Below, piece after piece: positions 8,552-16,862 of a stretch of 38,916 nucleotides of DNA. The stretch's first letter is position 1, and the number at the start of each line of letters is the position of its first letter. The stretch comes from an uncultured Lachnospiraceae bacterium (GTDB lineage: Bacteria > Bacillota > Clostridia > Lachnospirales > Lachnospiraceae): contig CANREH010000019.1 in the NCBI GenBank assembly GCA_947629585.1, forward strand, positions 1 to 38,916, given 5' to 3'. A program made the position numbers and the translations under genes. The notes under the pieces are model-generated. The model was not told the DNA's origin. It saw only the letters and a list, made by a program, of their open reading frames with translations, and searched no databases.

Positions 8552-8743
8552 ATGGATATTCCTGAATTATCTATGGCGATGTCTGCGAATGCCTTACAGA
8601 CACAGGTAAGTACTGCCGTCCTTGACAAGACACTGGATTTAACCGAAGATCTCGGCATGAGCATGGTCGGGCTGATTGACCAGGCAGTCATGGAAACAAG
8701 CGTCAATCCCAATGTCGGCGCAAACCTCGATATCAGCATTTAA
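8552..8743 (+). CDS. yjfB: YjfB-family small protein (putative motility-associated)
   Basis: ATG 8552 follows AAAGGAGGG by 8 nt. The 63 residues carry the family pattern: MDIPELSMAMS at the start, an amphipathic helix with QTQVSTAVLDKTLD, and a C-terminal NPNVGANLDI close to the conserved 'P.lG.niDi' ending. YjfB proteins are short, cytosolic and listed as putative motility proteins in Firmicutes; their role is not established. The gene shares its promoter region with the divergent BspA-like gene and is followed after 49 nt by a nucleotidyltransferase gene, possibly in the same transcript. Confidence 0.8.
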   Translation: MDIPELSMAMSANALQTQVSTAVLDKTLDLTEDLGMSMVGLIDQAVMETSVNPNVGANLDISI

Positions 8744-8792
8744 GTTTTTTCTAAACTTTGCAGAAATCCGCACAAGTTATAAAGGAGTTTGT

Positions 8793-9122
8793 ATGGATAG
8801 CTATCAAAATATCTTTAACAGGATAGTACCAGGCTTACAAAGCATCTTTGGCGATTTATTAGAGCAGATTATTTTATATGGTTCTGTTGCCCGAGGAACA
8901 CAGACGGAAGAATCTGATATTGATATTGCAGTTATTGTCCATCCCTATACACAAGAAATGCATGACAGGATGATCGATTTTACAGTCGATCTGGAACTGG
9001 AATATGATAAAGTTCTGTCCGTTCTCTTAATTGATTATGATAATTTTAAAGAATGGGAAACTGTCCTTCCATTTTTTAAAAACATGAGGAAGGATGGTGT
9101 TACGTTGTGGAGCGCAGCGTAA
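8793..9122 (+). CDS. MNT-type minimal nucleotidyltransferase
   Basis: ATG 8793 follows AAAGGAG by 6-7 nt; the longer frame upstream has no RBS. The 109 residues contain the nucleotidyltransferase signature GSVARGTQTEESDIDIAV (GSxxxG...DxD metal-binding motif). MNT proteins usually act with a downstream HEPN partner; the pair forms toxin-antitoxin modules in which MNT can AMPylate the HEPN RNase and neutralise it (family knowledge). Here the HEPN gene begins by overlapping the MNT stop but is cut off after ~23 codons, so MNT is an orphan. The active-site motif looks intact. Confidence 0.8.
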   Translation: MDSYQNIFNRIVPGLQSIFGDLLEQIILYGSVARGTQTEESDIDIAVIVHPYTQEMHDRMIDFTVDLELEYDKVLSVLLIDYDNFKEWETVLPFFKNMRKDGVTLWSAA

Positions 9123-9238
9123 GGGAATTGTCAAAATATCGTTATACCTGCTGCCTTGAGGCTTTAGAAGACGCTGCAAAGCCGCAGAACCTTTCCGGAG
9201 GTTCTGCGGCTTCCTTACGGCATTTTTCTCATAAATAA
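9107..9238 (+). pseudogene. Truncated HEPN partner of the MNT gene
   Basis: A GTG at 9107 inside the end of the MNT gene opens a frame reading VERSVRELSKYRYTCCLEALEDA, typical of a HEPN-domain N-terminus. From ~9176 the frame runs into the hairpin at 9179-9212 and unrelated sequence, and stops at 9236-9238 (43 codons in total). The HEPN Rx4-6H catalytic motif, which lies far downstream in the family, is missing. The gene was probably lost by a deletion joining it to the terminator. Confidence 0.6.
9179..9212. terminator. Strong bidirectional hairpin between MNT/HEPN and MATE genes
   Basis: AAGCCGCAGAACC (9179-9191) and GGTTCTGCGGCTT (9200-9212) form a perfect 13-bp stem with an 8-nt loop. 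It sits 3 nt beyond the stop of the minus-strand MATE gene, so it probably ends the five-gene operon as well as the plus-strand transcript. T-runs are short on both sides. Confidence 0.65.
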
Positions 9239-10582
9239 CAGATACGCCGCCACAAGCACCAGGGCGCTCATGCACCAGCTTACCGGATAGACCATCATCA
9301 GGGAAAAGAAGGTAGGGGATGCTTTAAATACTGTATAGACCCACCCTATCCGGATGCCGCAGACCCCGATAAAGGTCAGTACGGCAGGCACAAGGGAATA
9401 GCCATAGCCCCTCATGGAGCCGGACATGATTTCCATAACTGCATTTACCGCCTCGGCCGACAGGATAAAGCGCAGCCTTACCAACCCGATTGACGCAATG
9501 GCAGGATCGCTGTTAAAAATACCAATCAGCGGCTTCCCAAACGCTAAAATTATCAAAGATACCACTGCCGTAATTCCCACATCCAGCGCAAGGCTGATGC
9601 GTGTTATCCTGCGGCAGCGGTTTATCTGGCCCGCCCCGTAATTCTGCCCCACAAACGTCGTACATGCCTGCCCGAACGAATTGACCAGGTAATATGCAAG
9701 GATTTCTATGTTGAACGCTGCGGAAGATGCCGCCATTACATCGGAGCCGAGGCTGTTGACCGCCGACTGGATACAGATATTGGACAGGGAAAACACCATG
9801 CTCTGGAGTCCCGCAGGCAGCCCGATACGCACCATCCTCTTCAGGATATCCGCATGAATCCGGATATCAGAGACCCGGAGCTTTAATTTATCCTGCCTCC
9901 GGCACAAAAACACGAACAGCAGTGCAGAGCTTATCAGATTGGAAATAATCGTCGCCAGCGCAACCCCGTCCGCCGTCATGCCGACAATGCAGACAAAGAA
10001 CAAATTTAAGATCACATTGATGATTCCGGAAATCACCAGGCAGATTAGCGGCGTCTTCGTGTCCCCCTGGCTCCGGAAAACAGCGGATTCAAAATTATAA
10101 AGGAAAATGACCGGCATCCCCAGCAGGTAAATCCTCAGATATGCCAGCGCCATCGGGAACACGTCCTCCGGCACCGCCATCATCTTAAGGACCGCCGGGG
10201 CAATCCCTTCCCCTAAAAGCGTCACGGCAATGCCGCCCAGGATGGCGAACAAAACCGAGGTATGCACGCATTTATGGATTCCGTCCTCATTTTTCTGTCC
10301 GGTGAACGTGGAAATCACAACATTCGCTCCCAGCGCAATCCCCACAAAACCATTTACCAATAAACCGATAATCGAGCTGTTGCTTCCAACGGCGGCCATC
10401 GCATTTTTCCCGACAAACTGCCCGACTACCGCGACATCCGCGGCATTAAATAACTGCTGCAGCATTCCCGTCAGCGCTAACGGCAGTGCGAACAAAAGAA
10501 GCTTATCGCCGATACTGCCGTTTAACATATCCATTTCTGTCTTTTTCCCACCGATGTCCTGTTTCATCTTTGCTTCCACCAT
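9215..10582 (-). CDS. MATE-family multidrug/Na+ antiporter
   Basis: The 455-residue, very hydrophobic protein has the about twelve membrane helices and motifs of MATE exporters: GSIGDKLLLFALPLALTGMLQ, NAADVAVVGQFVG, then a repeated second half with LPAGLQSMVFSLSN and GQNYGAGQ. These inner-membrane antiporters expel organic cations or other small molecules using Na+ or H+ gradients. It is the last gene of the operon, 3 nt after the substrate-binding lipoprotein gene. Start is uncertain: ATG 10582 is closest to the upstream stop, but an in-frame ATG at 10567 is also possible; neither RBS is strong. No substrate can be read from the sequence. Confidence 0.88.
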   Translation of the reverse strand: MVEAKMKQDIGGKKTEMDMLNGSIGDKLLLFALPLALTGMLQQLFNAADVAVVGQFVGKNAMAAVGSNSSIIGLLVNGFVGIALGANVVISTFTGQKNEDGIHKCVHTSVLFAILGGIAVTLLGEGIAPAVLKMMAVPEDVFPMALAYLRIYLLGMPVIFLYNFESAVFRSQGDTKTPLICLVISGIINVILNLFFVCIVGMTADGVALATIISNLISSALLFVFLCRRQDKLKLRVSDIRIHADILKRMVRIGLPAGLQSMVFSLSNICIQSAVNSLGSDVMAASSAAFNIEILAYYLVNSFGQACTTFVGQNYGAGQINRCRRITRISLALDVGITAVVSLIILAFGKPLIGIFNSDPAIASIGLVRLRFILSAEAVNAVMEIMSGSMRGYGYSLVPAVLTFIGVCGIRIGWVYTVFKASPTFFSLMMVYPVSWCMSALVLVAAYLLFMRKMP

Positions 10583-10585
10583 CCT

Positions 10586-11386
10586 TTACTGTAAAAGCGT
10601 CTCTTTTAGCCCATAGGTTTCTGCCAGGGACTCCATCGTTCCATCCGCATAGGAATCCTTTAAAAACTGATTGGCTTTCTCCGTTAAATCAGAGCCTTTG
10701 CGGAAACCGACCGCTATCTTTTCATTATTTAAAGACAAGGAAAATCCTAGGTCTTCAAACTCTTTTCCCTCCCCGGTATCACAGGCGGCTATCATGATGT
10801 CCACAACAGCGGCATCCGCCTCTTTTTCCTGGACACTTTCTAACGCTTCCTTCTGCATCGCATAATCGGTATAACGGTACTTTTTCTCTTTTACCAGATC
10901 CTCCCCTGTGGAACCCTCTTCCACGGCAAATAAAAAGTGCTGGCATTCTTCCAGGCTTCCATATTTTTCCAGCTCCTCCTTCGGCATCACCAATACCTGC
11001 GCACCGGAAAGGTAGGGATCTGTGCAGGAAATTTTCTTCTCCATTTCCTCCGTCAGCGTCATCCCGTTCCAGATACAGTCAATCGTTCCCTTTTCCAGAA
11101 GCTCCACCCTGTCGTCCCAGTTAATTAATGTAAATTCCGCGCTCATATGTAGGCTTTCTGCAAAAGCCTTTGCCAAATCAGCGTCAAACCCTTTCCATTC
11201 GCCTCCGTCCTGATAGTCCATCGGCATAAAATCCGTGACGCCGACCATCAGCGTCCCTTTTTCCTGCACATACTCCAGATCCGACTGTCCCTGGCTGATT
11301 TTGGAACTGATCGTGTCCTCTTTTTTCCCGCAGCCTGTTATCAGTAAAAGGACTGCCACTGCCAAAAATCCATATATTTTTTTCAT
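10586..11386 (-). CDS. Amino-acid-type extracellular solute-binding lipoprotein (SBP_bac_3)
   Basis: ATG 11386 is preceded by AAAGGAG. The signal peptide ends in the lipobox LITGC, so the mature protein is lipid-anchored on the outer face of the membrane. Mature residues show the family-3 solute-binding pattern (GTLMVGVTDFMPMDYQ, WKGFDADLAKAFAES, DCIWNGMTLTEE, a second lobe with VEEGSTGEDLV). Length 266 is normal. These proteins bind polar amino acids for an ABC importer, but no permease or ATPase gene is adjacent: the neighbours are sensor kinases and a MATE exporter. I infer that it may serve a distant transporter or act as a ligand sensor for the kinases of this operon. Confidence 0.85.
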   Translation of the reverse strand: MKKIYGFLAVAVLLLITGCGKKEDTISSKISQGQSDLEYVQEKGTLMVGVTDFMPMDYQDGGEWKGFDADLAKAFAESLHMSAEFTLINWDDRVELLEKGTIDCIWNGMTLTEEMEKKISCTDPYLSGAQVLVMPKEELEKYGSLEECQHFLFAVEEGSTGEDLVKEKKYRYTDYAMQKEALESVQEKEADAAVVDIMIAACDTGEGKEFEDLGFSLSLNNEKIAVGFRKGSDLTEKANQFLKDSYADGTMESLAETYGLKETLLQ

Positions 11387-11407
11387 TTTTATACTCCTTT
11401 CGATCTT

Positions 11408-14080
11408 TTATCCGTTTTCCATCATAAACAAAAGCCCAAAGCTGCCCGGCCCGCAATTTGTCGAAATTGCCGGCGACGCCTTCTGGCAGATCACGGTTTC
11501 AAACGTGATCTTTTTTGCAATCTGTTCCTTAATGTTATCAAGCTCCTGGCTGGTAAGCCCCGCATGGGTAATAAACAGTAGCTTTTTATCAATTTCCCCT
11601 GCCGTATTCAGCACCGATGCCACATATTTTTTCCGGATCGTCTCTCTTGTGCCCATCCGGATCGCCCCCACCTTCATGCTGTATTTTTTCAGGACAATCA
11701 CCGGATGAAGCATAAACGCCTGGCAGATGGTATTAATTTTGGATGAAATCCTTCCTGCACGCGCCAGGTACTGCGTATTTCCTACAATAAAGCTGGTCCT
11801 CACCTGCTGCCTCATCCGATCCAATTCCTTTACAATAGCTTCCGCCTGCATCCCGTCCTCGGCGCAGTCCGAGGCGTGAAGCACCATCAGCCCCATGCCG
11901 CTGGAGAGATGCCCGGAATCGACCACCCTGACATTGTCAAAGGTTTTGGAAGCCTCCAGCGCATTTTCATATCCCTTGCTGGCATTTTTTGCCATCGTGA
12001 TATGGACAATATACTGCGCCTTTGTCAGATGATCCGCAAAAAATTTCTCATAATCCGCCGTTTCCGGCGCCTCTGAATGCACCCGTTTCCCATTCCCTTC
12101 TTCTATATAGGAAAGAAGTCCGTCCGTCTCAACCTCCAGCCCGTCTAAAAACTCGCCGCCATCGGTCAACACCCGGTACGGCATAACCATAATCCGGTGT
12201 TTTTTTGTCAGATATTCCGGAAGATCGCAGACACTGTCCGTTGTAATCATAACCAGGCGTTTTTTATTATGCTCCAACACCGGGCTTTCTGATGCGCTGA
12301 AGTTCTCGGAATTGACAATCTTTACCAGCTCCTTCGGCAGATGCCTCAAAAGCTCCGTTTCCAACTGGATACCGCTGACCGGCTTTAACAGATACCCGTC
12401 AAAGCCCTCCCTCCGGTAAAGCGCCTGGTTCTCGCCTCCCGCATTCGCCGTCAGGATCACCACCGGGGTCTCAAGCGCCAGTCCCCCTGTCTGGCTGCGG
12501 ATGGCATGAAGGCACTCTATCCCGTCCATTTCCGGCATCAGATGATCCATCAAAATCACGTCATACCGCTTCCTGAGCGTCCTTTTCAGGCATTCCGCGC
12601 CGCTGGTAACTGCATCGACATTGACCTGTGTATTCCGAAGGAGCTTTTTTGCCACCATCAAATTTGTTTCATTATCGTCAACAATCAGGATATGCGCTTT
12701 CGGCGCCTCAAAAAGCTGCTTATAATGCTCCCTGGTATTTAAGGCGTGCCTTGCTTCTAAAGCAAGCTCCCCTATCTTTTCTTCCCCTACTATCTTCTGC
12801 GGCAGCGTCACTACAAAGGTCGAACCCTTCCTGTAAACGCTGTTGACCTCAATTTCCCCGTCCATGAGATCGACAAGCTGCTTCACAATGGAAAGCCCCA
12901 GCCCCGTTCCTTCAATATAACGGTTTTCTTCTTCCTCCACCCTCTTAAATGCAGTAAACAGATAAGGGATGCTTTCTTTTTTAATCCCCATTCCCGTATC
13001 CGCCACCGAAAACGAGATCTGCGCGCAGTTAGCCTCCATTTTTCTGCATTGAATCGACAGGGTAATCGAACCCTCTTTCGTATATTTAACCGCATTATTT
13101 AATAAATTAATTAAAATCTGCTTAATGCGCACTTCATCCCCATAAAGCTGCGCCGGGATTGTCTCCTCCACGTCGATATGAAATTCCAGGCTTTTTTCCT
13201 TTGCCCTCACCCAGATCATATTGACGATATCCGACAGCATGGCGCCCAGGTCATACGACACCGGAACAATCTCCATTTTCCCGGACTCGATCTTTGACAT
13301 ATCCAGAATATCGTTGATCAGCGCCAGCAGCATCTTACTTGCTCCCTGGATGCTTTTTGCATCCGCCGCCACCTCATCCGAAACCTCTTCCCTTAAAATC
13401 ATCTCGTTCAGCCCGATGATCGTATTGATCGGTGTCCTGATCTCATGGCTCATGCTGGAAAAAAAACGGTTCTGCGCCTGGCTCAGCTCCTCAATCTCCT
13501 TCCTCTGCTCCTTTGCAATCCTGTTTTCCGACTGATAAATTACATTCTGGAACATGATCATACCACAGGTAATGACGGAAACAATTGTCAGCGTGACAAT
13601 GGAATCCACATAGGCCATTTCCATTGTATGCTGGATAATTTTCTCCGGATAAAAATACGCTATGTAATAACAGGCAAAAAATACGACATAGCCGCTTACA
13701 ATCAGCACATACTTCTGTTTTCCTTTCACCACAAGGCTTGTAAAGACAAACCCGAACAAAAACCAGATCGGAGCCCCGCCGTAGATCCCCCCTGACGTCA
13801 GGAAATTAAACGGCAGCACCAGATAAAGGACCATAGCGGCAATCAGGACCGCCCCAAGCTGTATTTTACGGAAACGGACCGCAACCCAGGTAATTCCCAT
13901 AAAAATAATCATGGAAAGGATCAGCGGAAACAGATTCCTGCTGCTTTCCCCGGAAAAAAAGCCGACAATTACCCCGACTCCCAGCCCGCAAAAGCCAATC
14001 AGCACAATCAGCCGGAACAGCCGCTCCTGAAGCCCCAGTTTATGATTCCCTATCGCCTGAATAAATTTCTTCGGACTCAT
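11408..14080 (-). CDS. Membrane hybrid histidine kinase with receiver and C-terminal DegV domain
   Basis: One uninterrupted frame of 890 codons. Residues ~20-180 hold about six membrane helices; HisKA follows with the phospho-acceptor His near 212 (SSMSHEIRTPIN); HATPase has the N box (NLLNNAVKYT), DTGMGI and GTGLGLSI; the receiver (~463-582) has LIVDDNETN and the phospho-Asp near 512 (VILMDHLMPEMDG). From ~608 to the end is a complete DegV domain: MITTDSVCDLPEYL, VMPYRVLTDGGEF, VVDSGHLSSGMG, ARAGRISSK. DegV proteins bind fatty acids, and FakB presents them to the kinase FakA; DegV at the end of a kinase is not an arrangement I know as standard. ATG 14080 overlaps the upstream stop (TGATG), so translation is coupled. 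Lipid sensing is an inference. Confidence 0.88.
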   Translation of the reverse strand: MSPKKFIQAIGNHKLGLQERLFRLIVLIGFCGLGVGVIVGFFSGESSRNLFPLILSMIIFMGITWVAVRFRKIQLGAVLIAAMVLYLVLPFNFLTSGGIYGGAPIWFLFGFVFTSLVVKGKQKYVLIVSGYVVFFACYYIAYFYPEKIIQHTMEMAYVDSIVTLTIVSVITCGMIMFQNVIYQSENRIAKEQRKEIEELSQAQNRFFSSMSHEIRTPINTIIGLNEMILREEVSDEVAADAKSIQGASKMLLALINDILDMSKIESGKMEIVPVSYDLGAMLSDIVNMIWVRAKEKSLEFHIDVEETIPAQLYGDEVRIKQILINLLNNAVKYTKEGSITLSIQCRKMEANCAQISFSVADTGMGIKKESIPYLFTAFKRVEEEENRYIEGTGLGLSIVKQLVDLMDGEIEVNSVYRKGSTFVVTLPQKIVGEEKIGELALEARHALNTREHYKQLFEAPKAHILIVDDNETNLMVAKKLLRNTQVNVDAVTSGAECLKRTLRKRYDVILMDHLMPEMDGIECLHAIRSQTGGLALETPVVILTANAGGENQALYRREGFDGYLLKPVSGIQLETELLRHLPKELVKIVNSENFSASESPVLEHNKKRLVMITTDSVCDLPEYLTKKHRIMVMPYRVLTDGGEFLDGLEVETDGLLSYIEEGNGKRVHSEAPETADYEKFFADHLTKAQYIVHITMAKNASKGYENALEASKTFDNVRVVDSGHLSSGMGLMVLHASDCAEDGMQAEAIVKELDRMRQQVRTSFIVGNTQYLARAGRISSKINTICQAFMLHPVIVLKKYSMKVGAIRMGTRETIRKKYVASVLNTAGEIDKKLLFITHAGLTSQELDNIKEQIAKKITFETVICQKASPAISTNCGPGSFGLLFMMENG

Positions 14081-16854
14081 CAGTCATCACCGCCTTTTAT
14101 TTCCTTAAGCAGCGCCTCTGTCTTTTCCGTCGCACTATCAAACTCAAAATCCTCTACATCCTTTTGTATCTCCTTAAGCATCTCCCTGACGGGTTTTCCC
14201 TGATATGCGGCATCGCTCATTTCTGAAATCAAAGCCTGCGCCTTATCCTCCTCAAACGTAGAAAGGCTTTCCTTTAAGCTTTCCAGCTTCTCAAAAAATT
14301 CCTCTTTCCCTATTTCCTCTCCCTCAAAATTCTCCGCCGCCTCTTCCGTCCCGCCGCCGACAGCCTCAAACAGATCCCGCACGGTCTGATCGTATTTAAC
14401 AAGAAGCTCCTGATGATGCGCATTGATATATTCGGCATCCTGATGTTTGGCGGCATCCTCACAGCCCTTCGCCATCTCCGAAAGCTCCATAGCTCCTATC
14501 ATTTTCGACGTGCTTTTCAGCGCATGGACAAGGATACGGTAATTCGCAAAATCCTCCTGCCCATAAAAGCGGTTTATTTCTTCCTTTTTCTGGCCTGCAT
14601 CTTCTGCAAATTTAAGCAGAAGTTCTTTATAAAAGCTCTCTTCTCCCTGGCAGTAAGAAAGCCCCAATGCCGTATCAATCCCCGCATTCTGAAGACATTC
14701 CATCATATCCTTCTGCGGCAGCACTGTTTCGGTTTCTGATTCCCTTTCTTTTTCTGTTTCCATCGTCTCCGTCCCTCCCTCTTTCTTCTCTTCCACATAA
14801 GTATCCTCCACAAACTCCACAGAAGATCTTGGCAGCATCTTCTTTAAGATACGCTCTAATTCCAATGTTTCGATTGGTTTGGAAATAAATTCATCAAAGC
14901 CTTCCTGTAAAAACATCTCCCTTGCGCCGCTGACTGCATTGGCAGTAAAGGCGATTACCGTCAGATTCTTATCTGTCTTCTGAATGCTGCGGAGCTGTTT
15001 TAAGGTCTCCACCCCGTCCATCTCCGGCATCATATGATCGAGGAAAATCAAATCAAAATCCTCTTTTCCGCAAAGCTCCAGCGCCTTTCTGCCGCTTTCC
15101 GCCGTCGTTACCTTCATCTGATAGCCTTTAAAAATCCCCTCTGCCACCATCAGGTTCATCGGCTCGTCGTCCACCACCAATACCTTCACGCCCGGACAGA
15201 GAAGCCTCTCTTTTTTGGACACTTCCATATCCTTATCTCTTCTGGCATTGAGCAGGCTTACGACCGGGAAGCAGTAAAATGGTTTTGGCAGAAACGTTAC
15301 CCTGCTTTCTTTCGGCAGGCCAAAGCCATCTTCCGCCACCAGAATTACCCGGATACTTTGAGCCAGCTCCTCAAAATAAGCGGTATCTTCCTGATACTCT
15401 TCTTTTCCAAGAAACAAATGGCTCAGCTGATAGACAGAAATCAGTTTTTTCAGATCCTCCAGATCAAAAACCCGGTGAAGCGCCAGATCAAGTCCCTGCG
15501 CCATATGGGAAATCATATTATCATAATAACCCCTTACCTCCAGCACCTCATATTTTTCCGGCCGCAGGTAACAGGCAAGGCATAGCTGCTCCTTATTTTC
15601 CACTACCATGCCCGGCGTTTCATCCGATACCTTCTGCGGGACGCTGACCAGGACCGTTGTGCCGCTCCCCGGCCGGCTCTCAATCCTCATAAAGCCTTCC
15701 ATTGCCGAGACCATCCCATGCACAATAGGAAGGCCGAGACCAAGCCCTCCCGCCCTGCGGTTCCTTCCCTGGCTGGACTGGTAAAATTTTTCCGTAATCT
15801 TGCTGATATTCTCCTCTTCAATCCCAATCCCGGTATCGCTTACTTCTATGCAGAGGTTAACGCCATACGTCTTTTTGATAGCCTCTATCCGGACGTAAAC
15901 GCCCCCTTTTTTGGTAAACTTAATCGCATTGCCAACCAGGTGCGTAATAATTTTCCTGATCTTCCTGCCATCCCCTGACAGTATGGAAGGAATCTTTGCG
16001 TCGATATCAAAAATCAGCTCCGGCATGGACTCTGTATCCATAATCCGGTTTCCAATCACAATGTCATTTACCATAGAAGAAAGCATATACGGCTCTTCAC
16101 TGATCCTGATTCTTCCGGTATCAATCTCCGTATAGTCAAGAATGTCTTCAATCTGCCCGAACAGCCTTTGGCCTGCCTTTTGTATTGCCCGGATATCGTT
16201 CCTTTTTTCTTCCTTCTCCTCGCTTTTTAACATCACCGCCGTAAGCCCCGTAACGGCATTGATCGGCGTGCGCAGCTCATGGGATACATTAGTCAGAAAA
16301 TCCTCCGTCCTGCGGTTAATTTCCTCCAGCGCGGCAATTCTCTCCTCCGTTTCCGTCCTTTCCCTGACACGCTTCCTGACTAAAATATTGGCAAGATAGC
16401 CTGCTAAGAACACCAAGGTAAAGTGAAGAAGGGTCCTGGAAATGGAAAGCGCGCTGAATTCAAACTTATCCCCAATCACGAAGACCAGATCATAAGCCAT
16501 CACCAGAAAATAAACCGCCACACAGAGACGGATAGCCATATATATTTCGGCAGTATAATAAATGATAATAATCCCAATCATCACCGGAGCCATGTCATAG
16601 ACACTGGTTTTATGGCTCCCATAAAAAACAAAGGCAGCCATCGTAACGACAAAATAAATCCACTGACGGACAACAGGCGATACTTTCCCATGAATATGAA
16701 GCCCCCAGCACAGAACAAGCCCTATGAGCTCCCGCCGTATGAATCCCTTCTCCCAGCCGAGGAGAACAGACTCTACAGTCAGTACCACTGCAAAAAATGT
16801 ATAGCAGAGCAATAACACCAGATGCGCCACTCTCTGTTTCTCTTCACTGTGCAT
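14080..16854 (-). CDS. Membrane hybrid histidine kinase with receiver and HPt domains
   Basis: ATG 16854 follows AGGTGAG closely. The 924-residue protein has about six N-terminal helices (to ~160), HisKA with His near 192 (TNVSHELRTPIN), HATPase (HLVGNAIKFT, DTGIGI, GGLGLGLPIV), a segment ~420-540 that looks like a degenerate receiver, a true receiver (~556-675, phospho-Asp near 606 in IFLDHMMPEMDG), an acidic linker, an HPt domain with the His near 778 (VHALKSTSKMIGAMELS), and an acidic helical tail. HPt supplies the phosphotransfer step of a multi-step relay. The neighbouring kinase lacks HPt and the HD-GYP regulator has a receiver, so this protein may link all three. The sensor region has no recognised ligand domain. 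Confidence 0.88.
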   Translation of the reverse strand: MHSEEKQRVAHLVLLLCYTFFAVVLTVESVLLGWEKGFIRRELIGLVLCWGLHIHGKVSPVVRQWIYFVVTMAAFVFYGSHKTSVYDMAPVMIGIIIIYYTAEIYMAIRLCVAVYFLVMAYDLVFVIGDKFEFSALSISRTLLHFTLVFLAGYLANILVRKRVRERTETEERIAALEEINRRTEDFLTNVSHELRTPINAVTGLTAVMLKSEEKEEKRNDIRAIQKAGQRLFGQIEDILDYTEIDTGRIRISEEPYMLSSMVNDIVIGNRIMDTESMPELIFDIDAKIPSILSGDGRKIRKIITHLVGNAIKFTKKGGVYVRIEAIKKTYGVNLCIEVSDTGIGIEEENISKITEKFYQSSQGRNRRAGGLGLGLPIVHGMVSAMEGFMRIESRPGSGTTVLVSVPQKVSDETPGMVVENKEQLCLACYLRPEKYEVLEVRGYYDNMISHMAQGLDLALHRVFDLEDLKKLISVYQLSHLFLGKEEYQEDTAYFEELAQSIRVILVAEDGFGLPKESRVTFLPKPFYCFPVVSLLNARRDKDMEVSKKERLLCPGVKVLVVDDEPMNLMVAEGIFKGYQMKVTTAESGRKALELCGKEDFDLIFLDHMMPEMDGVETLKQLRSIQKTDKNLTVIAFTANAVSGAREMFLQEGFDEFISKPIETLELERILKKMLPRSSVEFVEDTYVEEKKEGGTETMETEKERESETETVLPQKDMMECLQNAGIDTALGLSYCQGEESFYKELLLKFAEDAGQKKEEINRFYGQEDFANYRILVHALKSTSKMIGAMELSEMAKGCEDAAKHQDAEYINAHHQELLVKYDQTVRDLFEAVGGGTEEAAENFEGEEIGKEEFFEKLESLKESLSTFEEDKAQALISEMSDAAYQGKPVREMLKEIQKDVEDFEFDSATEKTEALLKEIKGGDD

Positions 16855-16862
16855 TCACTCAC

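Noticed and set aside
8676-8792. Longer start for the MNT gene inside the YjfB gene
   Set aside because: Those codons are the YjfB gene in another frame; ATG 8793 has its own RBS.
8793-9238. Active HEPN-MNT toxin-antitoxin pair
   Set aside because: HEPN lacks everything after ~23 codons, including the RNase motif.
11408-14080. Kinase-DegV fusion as a read-through or assembly artefact
   Set aside because: The frame is continuous with normal composition, the linker is a plausible acidic loop, and both flanking genes are at operon-like distances.
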